A stretch of DNA of 64,000 bases. Origin: Collimonas antrihumi (lineage in GTDB: Bacteria > Pseudomonadota > Gammaproteobacteria > Burkholderiales > Burkholderiaceae_D). The notes beneath the pieces are model-generated. The model was not told where the DNA came from and did no database searches. It worked only from the letters and a program-made list of their open reading frames with translations. Position 1 is the first letter of the stretch; each line of letters begins with the position of its first letter. The stretch is taken from the NCBI RefSeq assembly GCF_018304965.1, contig NZ_JAGQED010000009.1:78063-142062 (forward strand). The letters are read 5' to 3'. Below, piece after piece: positions 46,493 to 54,933 of this stretch. Made by a program: the position numbers and the translations under genes.

Positions 46493-46595
46493 CCGCAGAT
46501 GCGGGCTTTTTTTTTATCGACAGATAACTGCCATATTTCGAATTCCCCGCAAAAACCGCCGGAACCCTGTTGCTGACGACTAACGACTACTCTAC

Positions 46596-47987
46596 TCAGC
46601 ACTCAATCACATTTACCGCCAGACCGCCGCGCGATGTTTCTTTATATTTGGTCTTCATGTCGGCGCCGGTTTGCATCATGGTCTTGATCACGTTATCCAG
46701 CGACACATAATGTTTGCCGTTGCCGCGCAAGGCCATGCGGGCAGCGTTGATCGCCTTCACCGCACCCATCGCATTCCGTTCTATGCAAGGAATCTGCACC
46801 AGCCCGCCGACCGGATCGCAGGTCATGCCGAGGTTATGTTCCATGCCGATTTCAGCGGCGTTCTCGATCTGCTCGGTGCTGCCGCCCAAGACCGCCGCCA
46901 GCGCTCCTGCAGCCATCGAACAGGCGACGCCGACTTCGCCCTGGCAACCGACTTCGGCGCCGGAAATGGACGCAGTTTCCTTGTAGATCAAACCGATCGC
47001 CGCAGCCGTCAGCATGAAGGTCATGACGCCATCCAGATTGGCGCCGGGGATGAATTTGGTGTAATAGTGCAGCACCGCCGGCAACACGCCCGCCGCGCCG
47101 TTGGTCGGAGCAGTCACGATTCGTCCGCCCGCCGCATTTTCTTCATTCACCGCCATCGCGTACAGGTTGACCCAGTCGAGCATGGACAAAGGATCCGCCA
47201 GCGACTCGTCGGAACGCTCCGTCAGTTGCCGATACAATTCAGCAGCGCGGCGCTTGACCCGCATCGGCCCGGGCAACTCGCCGCCTATCGAGCAACCGCG
47301 CTTAACCGCCGCCGCCATCACGTCCCAAATCCCCAGCAACTTGGTGCGCACCTCTTCTGCCGAGCGCCAGTGCCTTTCGTTTTCCATCATCAAGGCGGCA
47401 ATGGTCAAACCGCTTTCAGCGCACATCCGCAACAGATCGTCGCCGGAATGGAAAGGATACGGCAAATCGCCTTCCGCTTGCACGCTGCCCGCCTGCACCA
47501 GGTTGACACGCTGTCCTTCCTTGCTTACGACAAACCCGCCGCCTACCGAGTAATAGTCTTTTTCAGCAATCACGCTGCCGCTTGCATCGAGGGCGACAAA
47601 GCGCATGCCGTTCGGATGTTGCGGCAATGCTTCGCGACGGAAAAACAGCACATGTTCTTTCTCCACGCAGCCTATCGGATGCGAACCGTTCAATAATAAT
47701 TTTTTTGAACTGCGAATTTCCGCCAGGCGCGGCTCGACATGGTCCGGGTCGATGTTGTCAGGCAGGTTTCCCTCCAATCCCAGCAATACCGCCTTGTCGC
47801 TGCCGTGGCCTTTGCCGGTGGCGCCGAGCGAGCCATACAATTCAACGCGGACGGCGTGCACCGCATCCAGCAGATCGGCGTCATGTAAATGGGCCGCGAA
47901 TCGATTGGCGGCGATCATCGGGCCGACTGTGTGCGAACTGGATGGACCGATACCGACCTTGAATAAATCGAATGTACTGATATTCAT
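46596..47987 (-). CDS. sdaA: L-serine ammonia-lyase (serine deaminase)
   Basis: Converts L-serine to pyruvate and ammonia with an oxygen-sensitive [4Fe-4S] cluster. The 463-residue single-chain form starts [24 protein letters not shown], the substrate/regulatory domain. Cluster cysteines are in [20 protein letters not shown] and [20 protein letters not shown]; the C-terminal Cys in VNVIEC matches the tail that enters the active site in relatives. Its ATG overlaps the stop of a 20-codon leader frame and has no strong ribosome site of its own. Downstream terminator is split by a MITE. Confidence 0.95.
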   Translation of the reverse strand: MNISTFDLFKVGIGPSSSHTVGPMIAANRFAAHLHDADLLDAVHAVRVELYGSLGATGKGHGSDKAVLLGLEGNLPDNIDPDHVEPRLAEIRSSKKLLLNGSHPIGCVEKEHVLFFRREALPQHPNGMRFVALDASGSVIAEKDYYSVGGGFVVSKEGQRVNLVQAGSVQAEGDLPYPFHSGDDLLRMCAESGLTIAALMMENERHWRSAEEVRTKLLGIWDVMAAAVKRGCSIGGELPGPMRVKRRAAELYRQLTERSDESLADPLSMLDWVNLYAMAVNEENAAGGRIVTAPTNGAAGVLPAVLHYYTKFIPGANLDGVMTFMLTAAAIGLIYKETASISGAEVGCQGEVGVACSMAAGALAAVLGGSTEQIENAAEIGMEHNLGMTCDPVGGLVQIPCIERNAMGAVKAINAARMALRGNGKHYVSLDNVIKTMMQTGADMKTKYKETSRGGLAVNVIEC

Positions 47988-48046
47988 ATAAGACTCGATA
48001 TGAAACTCGACCGGGTACCCCGGTAAGACAATGCATGGCCGCTCAT
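47984..48046 (-). CDS. Putative serine-rich leader peptide coupled to sdaA
   Basis: Twenty codons starting ATG at 48046 behind a strong CCAGGAG, with TGA overlapping the sdaA ATG. Six of the twenty residues are serine (positions 2, 7, 13, 14, 17, 18), two pairs adjacent. A short ACCGGG/CCCGGT stem lies inside the frame. Being too short for usual gene finding, it would be missed. Serine content before a serine deaminase suggests that serine-tRNA charging or coupling controls sdaA; not proven. Confidence 0.5.
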   Translation of the reverse strand: MSGHALSYRGTRSSFISSLI

Positions 48047-48081
48047 GACAACTCCTGGATAGGTTGAGGTATCTTTAATTA

Positions 48082-48108
48082 AGTGTTTGTCCTTTTGGGA
48101 TAAACACT
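48082..48108. promoter_or_regulatory. Inverted repeat upstream of sdaA
   Basis: AGTGTTTGTCC and GGGATAAACACT are near-perfect arms around TTTT. On either strand this is a stable small hairpin or a dyad operator. It stands about 100 bases before the sdaA start in the region between sdaA and the divergent aldolase remnant. No regulator identified. Confidence 0.45.
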
Positions 48109-48244
48109 ACAGTATTCAATTTTACGGCCAAGTCGTCGTTGGAACGTGATGACATTTTCGTGTGGGGCATAAGTAAAGCGCTAGAATATTAACAATTAAA
48201 CATTTTTCAATTGAAGCGATAAATTCACCTTGTAGAAATGCTTT

Positions 48245-48892
48245 ATGCCAAACACCAATCTACGTAATCAATGCCATACCTTCTTTTCAGCAACTCCGCC
48301 ACGGCCTGCCGCCCAGGATTTTGCCGAAATGGCCGCCTGGTGCCAGGCCCATGACGTCCGTCACGACACCTATGGCGAAGGCGAACTGGTTCAAACCTTC
48401 GAAAACAAGGTAGCCGAGTTGCTGGGCTTTGAGGCTGGCCACTTCGTTATTACCGGAACGCTGGCGCAGACGGTGGCGCTGCGAGTCGCCTGCCAGGACA
48501 GGAATAATCCGCTGACGGCTCTCCATCCGACGGCGCACATACTGGTGCACGAACGCAGCAATTACCAGCTGCTCGACCACTTCACCTCGCTCAACGTGGG
48601 GACTCCCTATCGGCCATGGACAGCGAATGATCTCAAAGCGCAGCCAGACCGCCTCGGAGCCGCGCTATATGAACTGCCTATGCGTGAAATCGGCGGCCAG
48701 CTGCCGGATATGACAAACCGCTGAGCAGCGTGACAGCCGGTTTTGATAGCGCGTACGTATCGTTTTACAAAGGCATCGGCGGCCTGGGTGGCGCGATGCT
48801 GCTGGGTAAGCGTGATTTCATTAGCCGCGCGTCGGAATGGATGAAACGCATGGGCGGCAATGTCTTTCAGCGTTCACCCTACAACTGCATTA
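48245..48892 (+). pseudogene. Threonine aldolase/beta-eliminating lyase-like pseudogene
   Basis: The first 159 codons match the PLP-dependent threonine aldolase family (DVRHDTYGEGELVQTFENKVAELLGFE, GHFVITGTLAQTVALR, YELPMREIGGQLPD; quoted in part). The reading then hits a stop at 48722-48724. A second frame from 48730 resumes with AGFDSAYVSFYKGIGGLGG and LGKRDFI, the segment holding the PLP lysine. About 50 residues between these parts are missing and the C-terminal third is gone, cut at the end of the next gene. Inactive remnant. The divergent sdaA and AKR genes flank it. Confidence 0.8.
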
Positions 48893-49924
48893 GCCGTTGG
48901 AAGAGCCTTCCCACAGATTGATCCCGCCTTCTTTTGCCTGCACATCGATGGCCGCCAATTCTTCCGCCGAAAAATCCAGCCGCTGCAACGCAGCCACGTT
49001 TTCCCGGATCTGAGCCGGACTGCTGGCGCCGATCAAGGTCGTGGTCACACGCGGATCGCGCAGTACCCAGGCCAGCGCCATCTGCGCCAGGCTCTGGCCG
49101 CGCGTCTTGGCAATCTCGTTGAGAGCCCGCACCCGCGCCAGATTTTCCGGACTCAGATGGGCCTGTTGCAGCGAACCGCCACCCTCGCGATTAATGCGTG
49201 AATCTTGCGGCACGCCGTTCAAATATTTGTCGCTCAACAGCCCCTGTGCCAAGGCGGTAAAAGTGATGCAACCCATGCCTTCCTGTTCCAACGTATCCAG
49301 CAAGCCTTGTTCCATCCAGCGATTGAGCATGTTGTAGGATGGCTGATGAATCAGGCAAGGCACTTTCCAGTCGCGTAACAGTTTGGCGGCTTCCGCAGTC
49401 TTGGCCGGCGAGTAGGACGAGACGCCGACATACAGCGCCTTGCCCTGCTGCACCGCCGTCGCCAGCGCACTCATGGTTTCTTCCAGCGGCGTTTCCGGAT
49501 CAAAGCGGTGCGAATAAAAGATATCGACATAATCCAGGCCCATGCGCTGCAGGCTCTGGTCGAGGCTGGCCAATACATATTTGCGCGAACCGCCGCCCTG
49601 TCCATACGGCCCCGGCCACATGTCCCAGCCAGCCTTGGTCGAAATGATCAACTCGTCGCGATAAGGACGCAGGTCTTCTTTCAGGATGCGGCCGAAATTG
49701 GTCTCGGCGCTGCCATATGGCGGCCCGTAATTATTGGCCAGGTCGAAATGCGTAATCCCGAGATCGAAAGCGGTATGCACCATTTCGCGTTGACGCGCAA
49801 GCGACGTGGTGTCGCCGAAGTTGTGCCAGAGTCCCATCGACAACAATGGCAATTTGAGGCCGCTACGGCCGCAGAACCGGTACTGCATGTTGTCGTAGCG
49901 CTTGCTTGATGCGTGATAACTCAT
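48890..49924 (-). CDS. Aldo-keto reductase (L-glyceraldehyde 3-phosphate reductase, YghZ-like)
   Basis: NADPH-dependent (beta/alpha)8 barrel reductase, 344 residues. The catalytic Asp/Tyr pair lies in FDLANNYGPPYGSAE, Lys in ISTKAGWDMWPGPYGQGGGSRKY and His in DIFYSHRFDPETPLEETM. ALAQGLLSDKYLNGVPQDSR and TTLIGASSPAQIRENVAAL bind cofactor. It closely resembles E. coli YghZ/GprA, which acts on L-glyceraldehyde 3-phosphate and methylglyoxal. AGAGGAG precedes the ATG at 49924. Its 3' end abuts the aldolase pseudogene. Confidence 0.92.
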   Translation of the reverse strand: MSYHASSKRYDNMQYRFCGRSGLKLPLLSMGLWHNFGDTTSLARQREMVHTAFDLGITHFDLANNYGPPYGSAETNFGRILKEDLRPYRDELIISTKAGWDMWPGPYGQGGGSRKYVLASLDQSLQRMGLDYVDIFYSHRFDPETPLEETMSALATAVQQGKALYVGVSSYSPAKTAEAAKLLRDWKVPCLIHQPSYNMLNRWMEQGLLDTLEQEGMGCITFTALAQGLLSDKYLNGVPQDSRINREGGGSLQQAHLSPENLARVRALNEIAKTRGQSLAQMALAWVLRDPRVTTTLIGASSPAQIRENVAALQRLDFSAEELAAIDVQAKEGGINLWEGSSNG

Positions 49925-50002
49925 GACCGAAACTCCTCTTACAGCGTATTTGAATACTGTGTGTTTAAAAAATCCTGCCTTGGCAGAAAAATTGATGGCA
50001 GC

Positions 50003-50494
50003 CTATCTGGCTGCGCGTCGCCCCAGAAAAATATGCAATACCAGCAATAGCGGGAACAGCAAGCCCAAGATCCAGTGCCCTGCCGACCAGAGCGGCCTGC
50101 TGGATTCGCTGGCGATGTAGTACAAAGCATAGCCGCTGATCGTCAACAAGGCTGACAAAGCCGCCATGCTCCAGCCGGAATAGCGATTGCGGCGCGCAAG
50201 ATGAGCGCGGCGGATGTGGGTGATCAGTAAGCTGCCTACGAAGAAAAGCATTGCCATGGCGGCCGCACCATGCAGTTTCATCGACCATGGCTCGACCGGA
50301 TTGACGGTTTCACCGAACTCACCCGCTACCCGCAGGAAAAAATGGACGATCAACCACAAAATGCCGCTGGCCGTCAGCAAGCCGGAAATGCCATAGAGGC
50401 TGAATCGATGCCAGCGCTCAAGGCGAAACCGGATGATTGGCGGGCGAACTCTTGGGTGATGAAGGCTTTGTTTGGGATGTTTGGGGGAGCGCAT
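50003..50494 (-). CDS. Small membrane cytochrome b-like protein (DUF4405-like)
   Basis: A 163-residue inner-membrane protein with four hydrophobic helices. Histidines at or near helix ends (in ERWHRFSLYGISGLL, LIVHFFL, MKLHGAAAMAML, LLITHIRRAH, SAGHWILGLL and LVLHIFLG) could bind two b-type hemes. It begins three bases after the apbE stop, so it is part of the same operon. In such clusters a DUF4405/PepSY-like cytochrome is thought to pass electrons from the membrane to a flavinylated partner. The exact family is uncertain. Confidence 0.7.
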   Translation of the reverse strand: MRSPKHPKQSLHHPRVRPPIIRFRLERWHRFSLYGISGLLTASGILWLIVHFFLRVAGEFGETVNPVEPWSMKLHGAAAMAMLFFVGSLLITHIRRAHLARRNRYSGWSMAALSALLTISGYALYYIASESSRPLWSAGHWILGLLFPLLLVLHIFLGRRAAR

Positions 50495-50497
50495 CCC

Positions 50498-51337
50498 TCA
50501 GATTATAAAAGCAGTTGCGCCAAACTGCTGCAATAACGGATGCCGGTGATCGCCGCTTAGCAGCACCAGCTTGGTCAGCGCATCCGCCGTCATGCAATCG
50601 GCAGCTTGTACCGTAGCGCTGACATTGTCGACTAGCGCGTTGCCACTTTCACAGTTAACCAGTGCCGAACGTTGGTGGCCCTGCACTGTCTTTTGCGAAA
50701 AATAACTGCCGGAAGTCGCCAATGCCGCATTTTTTAATTCGATGCGAGCCGCGATTTGCGTGGGTGCACGGGGATCGCGAATCATGACCGGATAGGCATG
50801 TTCGCCGAAAACCCGCAAATCGCCGCCCGCATTGACGCAAGCCGAAGCGATGCCTGATGCTTGCAAAGCGCTGATGGCGGCATCTACCGCGTAACCCTTG
50901 GCAATACCGCCCAAATCGATCAGCACCGGGGCTATTTTCCGAACGTTATCGGCGTCATCGATATGCAGGTTGATCCGACTAGCCGCGTTGCCTGAGCTGC
51001 TTCCTGCGATTTTTTCAGATGATTCCGGCAAATAACTCCATTCAACCAGCTTTGACGCACAGCCGATATCAAACAGGCCATCCGTTACTGCATTCAAATG
51101 AAGTGCCATGCGAATCACTGTAGCCGTGCGCGCATCAACCCGGATTACGCTGCCGACCGCCATGCGATTGATCCGGGCGACATCGCTGGCGACGTCGTGA
51201 TAGCTCATCAACCGATGTACTTCGGCGACGGCCGCAAACGCGGCATCGAAAGCACGTGCGGCAGCGTCATCGCGGAGGGCATCGGCAAGCGTCACCTCGA
51301 CCAGGGTTCCCAGCCAGGGTTGCGCCCGCCGTTTCAT
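50498..51337 (-). CDS. apbE: FAD:protein FMN transferase
   Basis: Periplasmic Mg2+-dependent enzyme that attaches FMN covalently to Thr/Ser in target proteins. The 279-residue protein begins MKRRAQPWLGTLVEVTL, with LMSYHDVASDVARIN, DGLFDIGC, VLIDLGGIAKGYAVD and VNAGGDLRVFG as family motifs, and metal-binding D/T residues in VSATVQAADCMTADALTK. The ATG at 51337 overlaps the stop of the FMN-binding-protein gene (ATGA), its obvious substrate. No clear N-terminal signal is seen from this start; a longer upstream frame exists but is unlikely. Confidence 0.92.
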   Translation of the reverse strand: MKRRAQPWLGTLVEVTLADALRDDAAARAFDAAFAAVAEVHRLMSYHDVASDVARINRMAVGSVIRVDARTATVIRMALHLNAVTDGLFDIGCASKLVEWSYLPESSEKIAGSSSGNAASRINLHIDDADNVRKIAPVLIDLGGIAKGYAVDAAISALQASGIASACVNAGGDLRVFGEHAYPVMIRDPRAPTQIAARIELKNAALATSGSYFSQKTVQGHQRSALVNCESGNALVDNVSATVQAADCMTADALTKLVLLSGDHRHPLLQQFGATAFII

Positions 51338-51870
51338 TTTTTCAGCATGACCTGAGCGATGGCGGCAATCCGCCGTACGCCATCGGTGACATGCGTGCAC
51401 GACAGCGTGGCGCCGCTGATGCTGGCGATGCCGTCGCCGATAGTCAAACCGGCGGCAGCTGTCTTGCCGACGAATTGCTTGCGCCATGCAGGACTTTTGA
51501 TTTCAAAGCCATGGCTTTCCCGATAGGTGAGAATTTCAATCTGCTTGATGCTGGCATCGGGATTGACCGCTACCGCATACGAGATCAATTCAAACTTGCC
51601 GACTACGTCATCCAACACCACGTAGCCTAGCTGGGCGTCACCTTTATACGCAGCAAACACGCGCCAGCTGACCGACCGCGCAGGCAAGCCGGAAAGTTTC
51701 TCGACCTGCTTCATCTGCTCGCCGGACAACTGCAAACTGGTGTCCTTGAAGCCGGTCGCATCCGGAAACATCACTTGTTGCGCCTGCTCCACTGTCAGAT
51801 ACTGGGTGGCGAAGGCGCTCGAAGTGGCGCCGGTCGCGAGCACCAGGGTAGCCAGGTTGATCTGTCTCAT
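51334..51870 (-). CDS. FMN-binding domain protein with flavinylation motif
   Basis: A 178-residue periplasmic protein with signal peptide to about residue 21. The C-terminal FMN_bind domain holds S152-G-A-T155-L-S157, the consensus accepting covalent FMN on the threonine from ApbE. YVVLDDVVGKFELISYAVAVNPDASIKQIEIL and FVGKT are further domain parts (quoted in segments: GKFELISYAV, FEIKSPAWRKQFVGKT). The ATG at 51870 is preferred over a TTG at 51882. It probably shuttles electrons in the periplasm. Next to apbE in a coupled operon. Confidence 0.88.
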   Translation of the reverse strand: MRQINLATLVLATGATSSAFATQYLTVEQAQQVMFPDATGFKDTSLQLSGEQMKQVEKLSGLPARSVSWRVFAAYKGDAQLGYVVLDDVVGKFELISYAVAVNPDASIKQIEILTYRESHGFEIKSPAWRKQFVGKTAAAGLTIGDGIASISGATLSCTHVTDGVRRIAAIAQVMLKK

Positions 51871-51905
51871 CGTCGATGCCAATCAATACAATAAATAGTT
51901 AGAAA

Positions 51906-53288
51906 TTAGAACGCGTAACCCAGGCCAAGGTTGAAGCGATCGCGCGTCGTATCTACCTTGAATTTCTGATAATCCGCTTTCAAGACCACGCCTTCACCGA
52001 TATTGAAGTTGGCGCCGACCGTCCAGACACCTTCGTTCGGGCCGGTGGCAACTCCCAGGCCGGGCGGCATCGCCGCATAGCTGTTGGCAGTATTGAAGCG
52101 CTCATAGCGGACGAACGGTGTCAAAGTATAGTCCGAACTTTTCCATAATTGATAGGCGGCCTGTGTGTACCAGCCGTAGAACGATGACGGCACCGGTGTC
52201 GGCTGGCCGGCAAACGTCTGATTCAGCGCGTCTGTGTTGCTGATGGTGCCGCGCGCATAAAGTGCTGACAGATCCCATTTACCCGGCGTATAGCGTGCAT
52301 GCAAATCCCACACGGTCAGGCGTGCATCCTGCGCCGGAAAATCCGGCGTCTTCTGGCCGATTTTCCCGGTAAACACGGAACCACCCAACAGCAAGCCTGG
52401 CACGCCGCGCCAGTTCAATGCACCGAACACGCTCAGATCACCCGCCTTCGCCAACTGACCTTCCTGGTGAATACTGCGCAACGGCGATTCGCGGCCTTCG
52501 GTCGACGAAGCATCCCATTTGCTCAGGTCGAAACCGGTAGTCAGGCCGGTATCCCAGGTCAAGCCATTGTCAAGCGTCTGCGACAAACCGAATCCCGCTT
52601 CGCGCCAGGTGGACGGAATGATCGCGGTTTCGACGAAATTACGATACACGCCGTAGTAAGCAGTCGGCTCGTGATTGGTATTGAGCAAACCTGCCGGGAT
52701 CAGGAACAAGCCGCCTTTGGCGCGCAGGCCGTTGTTGAATTCGCGCTCGACATACAGCTGTTCGACTTCTGTCTCACCCTTGTCGCTAGCGGAAGTGACG
52801 GCATGTTCCCATTCAAACTCCGCTACCATCTTGGTCTTTTCATCAAAACGGTGGGTAATGCCGATCACCGCGCGAGCGACGTCGGCTTGCGACTTGCTGC
52901 TGTCATTGCGTGGACGGGTGTAATTGACTTCGCCGTAACTAGACAGCACGGTATTCGGCCCCAGCATTGTCGCCGGCGACGCAGCTGCGACTGTCGACAC
53001 CGGTGCCGCGGCCGCGGTTGTACCCGATGGCGCTGTCGTTGTCGTGGTTGCAGCGCTCATCACGACGGCCGGTGCTGCCGGTGCAACTGGTGCAGCCGCA
53101 AACGCATCCTGGCGCTTTTCAACGGTGTCGGTTTTCTGCTTGGTGGCGGCCAACTCTGCCTTGAGCTGCTCGACTTCAGCAGCCAGCTTATTGAGCCGTT
53201 TCAATAATTCTGCCTCACTGGCGGATGCAGCCAACGGGCTCGCCATCAAAGCGATTGCAATGGCTTGCGCCAGAATATTTTTTTTCAT
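51906..53288 (-). CDS. Outer-membrane porin with N-terminal coiled coil
   Basis: A 460-residue protein. Signal peptide 1-23; a coiled coil (ELLKRLNKLAAEVEQLKAEL) at about 27-60; a low-complexity Ala/Thr/Pro linker; then a 16-18-strand beta barrel with alternating aromatic strands and a C-terminal GYAF typical of outer-membrane proteins. It resembles OprO/OprP-type and other alpha-helix-anchored porins. The substrate is unknown. It lies between the di-heme peroxidase gene and the FMN-binding gene, all one strand, suggesting a shared function in uptake or redox. Confidence 0.82.
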   Translation of the reverse strand: MKKNILAQAIAIALMASPLAASASEAELLKRLNKLAAEVEQLKAELAATKQKTDTVEKRQDAFAAAPVAPAAPAVVMSAATTTTTAPSGTTAAAAPVSTVAAASPATMLGPNTVLSSYGEVNYTRPRNDSSKSQADVARAVIGITHRFDEKTKMVAEFEWEHAVTSASDKGETEVEQLYVEREFNNGLRAKGGLFLIPAGLLNTNHEPTAYYGVYRNFVETAIIPSTWREAGFGLSQTLDNGLTWDTGLTTGFDLSKWDASSTEGRESPLRSIHQEGQLAKAGDLSVFGALNWRGVPGLLLGGSVFTGKIGQKTPDFPAQDARLTVWDLHARYTPGKWDLSALYARGTISNTDALNQTFAGQPTPVPSSFYGWYTQAAYQLWKSSDYTLTPFVRYERFNTANSYAAMPPGLGVATGPNEGVWTVGANFNIGEGVVLKADYQKFKVDTTRDRFNLGLGYAF

Positions 53289-53311
53289 GATGCTGTATTC
53301 CCCTTAATGTT

Positions 53312-54505
53312 TTATTGTGCTTTGTAGCCGTCTGTCAAAGTACCGAGAAACTGCACGACGTCGTCGACTTCACTGTCGGACAATGCCGGCGGCATATTCG
53401 GTTGCCGGTTATACGGCACTTCGGTGACATTCACGTTCTTGCGATATTGCTCAGGCAGATCGTTGAATTTCTGAACGACGCCGCTGGCGTCGGCTGGATA
53501 CCACAGCTCCGGATTGGTATCGCGCTTGACGTAGAAACTCACCGCCTCGCGCAAGGTCTTGAAGTAGCCGTTATGGAAAAATACTTTTCGCGTCGCGACA
53601 TTGCGCAAGGTCGGCACCTTGAACTTGCCGCACAATTCGCTGCGGTTACTCAGATCGGTGCGATCCGGTCCGCACAGGCCGAGATCGAAATAGGCAGCAT
53701 CGGCAGTCGCGGCAATTGCCGGATTGCGCGGAACGCCAAGATTGTCAAAGGTGAAATCGGTGAATAACGGTGACGAACCATCGCTGCCCTTGGCGCTCAA
53801 GTGGCAGGCGGCGCAGTTGCCCTTGGCCGGATTGTTGAACAACGCCAGTCCGCGCAATTCAGCCGCATTCAACGGCACTTTGCCGCTCAGGAATTGATCG
53901 TATTTGGAATCGTAGGGATGGAAATCGCTGCCTTCCTTCTGGTACTGCTGCAACGCCAGCTGGATGCGGTTGAAAGCATCGTCGCTGTTATCGAGGATGG
54001 CAGCGCCGAATACCTTGCGGAATTCTTCAACGTAGGCTGCCACCTTTAATTTCGCAATCACGTCAGCTTTGCTGGCATTGGCCATTTCATGCGGCGCCAG
54101 GAACGGCCGCTCCGACTGATCGGCCAGGGTATTGACGCGGCCGTCGCGATTGAAGCCGCCGGTCGGTGTGCCGTCGCTGGCAAAAAAGAAAGCCGGGGTC
54201 AGATTGAGGTAGCGCAAGGACGGCACCGCGCGGAAGCCTGGCACATCGAGATTGGGGCCACCCAACTGCACTGCCAGATCATTGCTCTGTGCGTGCGCGT
54301 TATCGGGATTGTGACAGGTGGCGCAAGATTGCTTGCCCGAGGCCGACAGACTTTGATCGCTGAAGATTTTCTTGCCAAGGCTGGCAACCTGGCTTAGTCC
54401 CCCGTCAGCCACTGGCGTAATAGGGGTACTGGTGCTGGCGCTATCGCCACCACCGCCGCAAGCAGCCAGCAAACAGGCAGCCGCCAGCATCAACGACCAC
54501 TTCAT
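53312..54505 (-). CDS. Di-heme cytochrome c peroxidase family lipoprotein (MauG/CcpA-like)
   Basis: A 397-residue protein with two heme c motifs, C61-ATCH65 and C231-AACH235. A lipobox LAAC at residues 13-16 predicts anchoring to a membrane. FRAVPSLRYLNLTPAFFF, SERPFLAPHEMANAS and LRNVATRKVFFHNGYFKTLREAV are typical of the CcpA/MauG group, which reduces peroxide or oxidises protein residues. An ATG 17 codons upstream is in frame, but 54505 gives a proper lipoprotein signal. First gene of the redox operon; a Fur-box-like sequence lies 170 bases upstream. Confidence 0.88.
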   Translation of the reverse strand: MKWSLMLAAACLLAACGGGGDSASTSTPITPVADGGLSQVASLGKKIFSDQSLSASGKQSCATCHNPDNAHAQSNDLAVQLGGPNLDVPGFRAVPSLRYLNLTPAFFFASDGTPTGGFNRDGRVNTLADQSERPFLAPHEMANASKADVIAKLKVAAYVEEFRKVFGAAILDNSDDAFNRIQLALQQYQKEGSDFHPYDSKYDQFLSGKVPLNAAELRGLALFNNPAKGNCAACHLSAKGSDGSSPLFTDFTFDNLGVPRNPAIAATADAAYFDLGLCGPDRTDLSNRSELCGKFKVPTLRNVATRKVFFHNGYFKTLREAVSFYVKRDTNPELWYPADASGVVQKFNDLPEQYRKNVNVTEVPYNRQPNMPPALSDSEVDDVVQFLGTLTDGYKAQ

Positions 54506-54668
54506 CCCCCCCGGAATGCGTACCACGGTCTTTACATCATATTGAGACATTTGCATTATTTTTTAATTGATTTGAATTCACGCGAGTCTTCGCAAAGGTT
54601 TGATTTCGACCTCGCCCTGGCGTCTGTTTCATCGTTATATTATTCACTGAAGCAACAGAATACGAATG

Positions 54669-54700
54669 GTATTGAGAATGATTGCAATTAGCAATTACTA
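54669..54700. promoter_or_regulatory. Fur-box-like sequence upstream of the periplasmic redox operon
   Basis: TGAGAATGATTGCAA at 54673-54687 fits the 7-1-7 Fur pattern TGATAAT-N-ATTATCA at about 10 of 14 positions. The minus strand reads AATTGCAATCATTCTCA. A -35-like TTGCAA overlaps it, with TATTCT 19 bases on, as expected for a repressible promoter facing the peroxidase gene. The rest of the 54506-54933 gap holds no gene. Confidence 0.55.
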
Positions 54701-54933
54701 TCGATTTGTCTGCGGAATTTCTGCGAAACGTGTCTTTTTCTTCCAACAGTCGAGCCGATTGGTTTGCAAAAAAACACCACTGGCAAGGTCTACCATCTGC
54801 CGTATGGTCGCGTGATGGATGCTTTCGTGCCCTGAAACACGTTGATCGGCGGTCAATCCATGCCAGACGTGGCGGCAACAGTGTAAACAAAGGCAATTCG
54901 ACTCATGTCGCGGCTATGCCCTACAATCGCGCC

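Larger units (their letters stand above)
46308..46515 (-). terminator. sdaA terminator split by a miniature transposable element
   Basis: AAAAAGCCCGCAGATGCG at the left and CGCAGATGCGGGCTTTTTTTTT at the right are the two sides of what was once a compact hairpin, AAAAAGCCCGCA-GA-TGCGGGCTTTTT, 84 bases after the sdaA stop. The element at 46326-46492 now separates them, with duplication of 11 bases. Because the element ends are inverted repeats, the arms still pair as one long extended hairpin. Confidence 0.75.

Noticed and set aside
48061..48244. Glycine or serine riboswitch before sdaA
   Set aside because: The dyad at 48082-48108 is too simple, and no conserved riboswitch core sequence was recognised.
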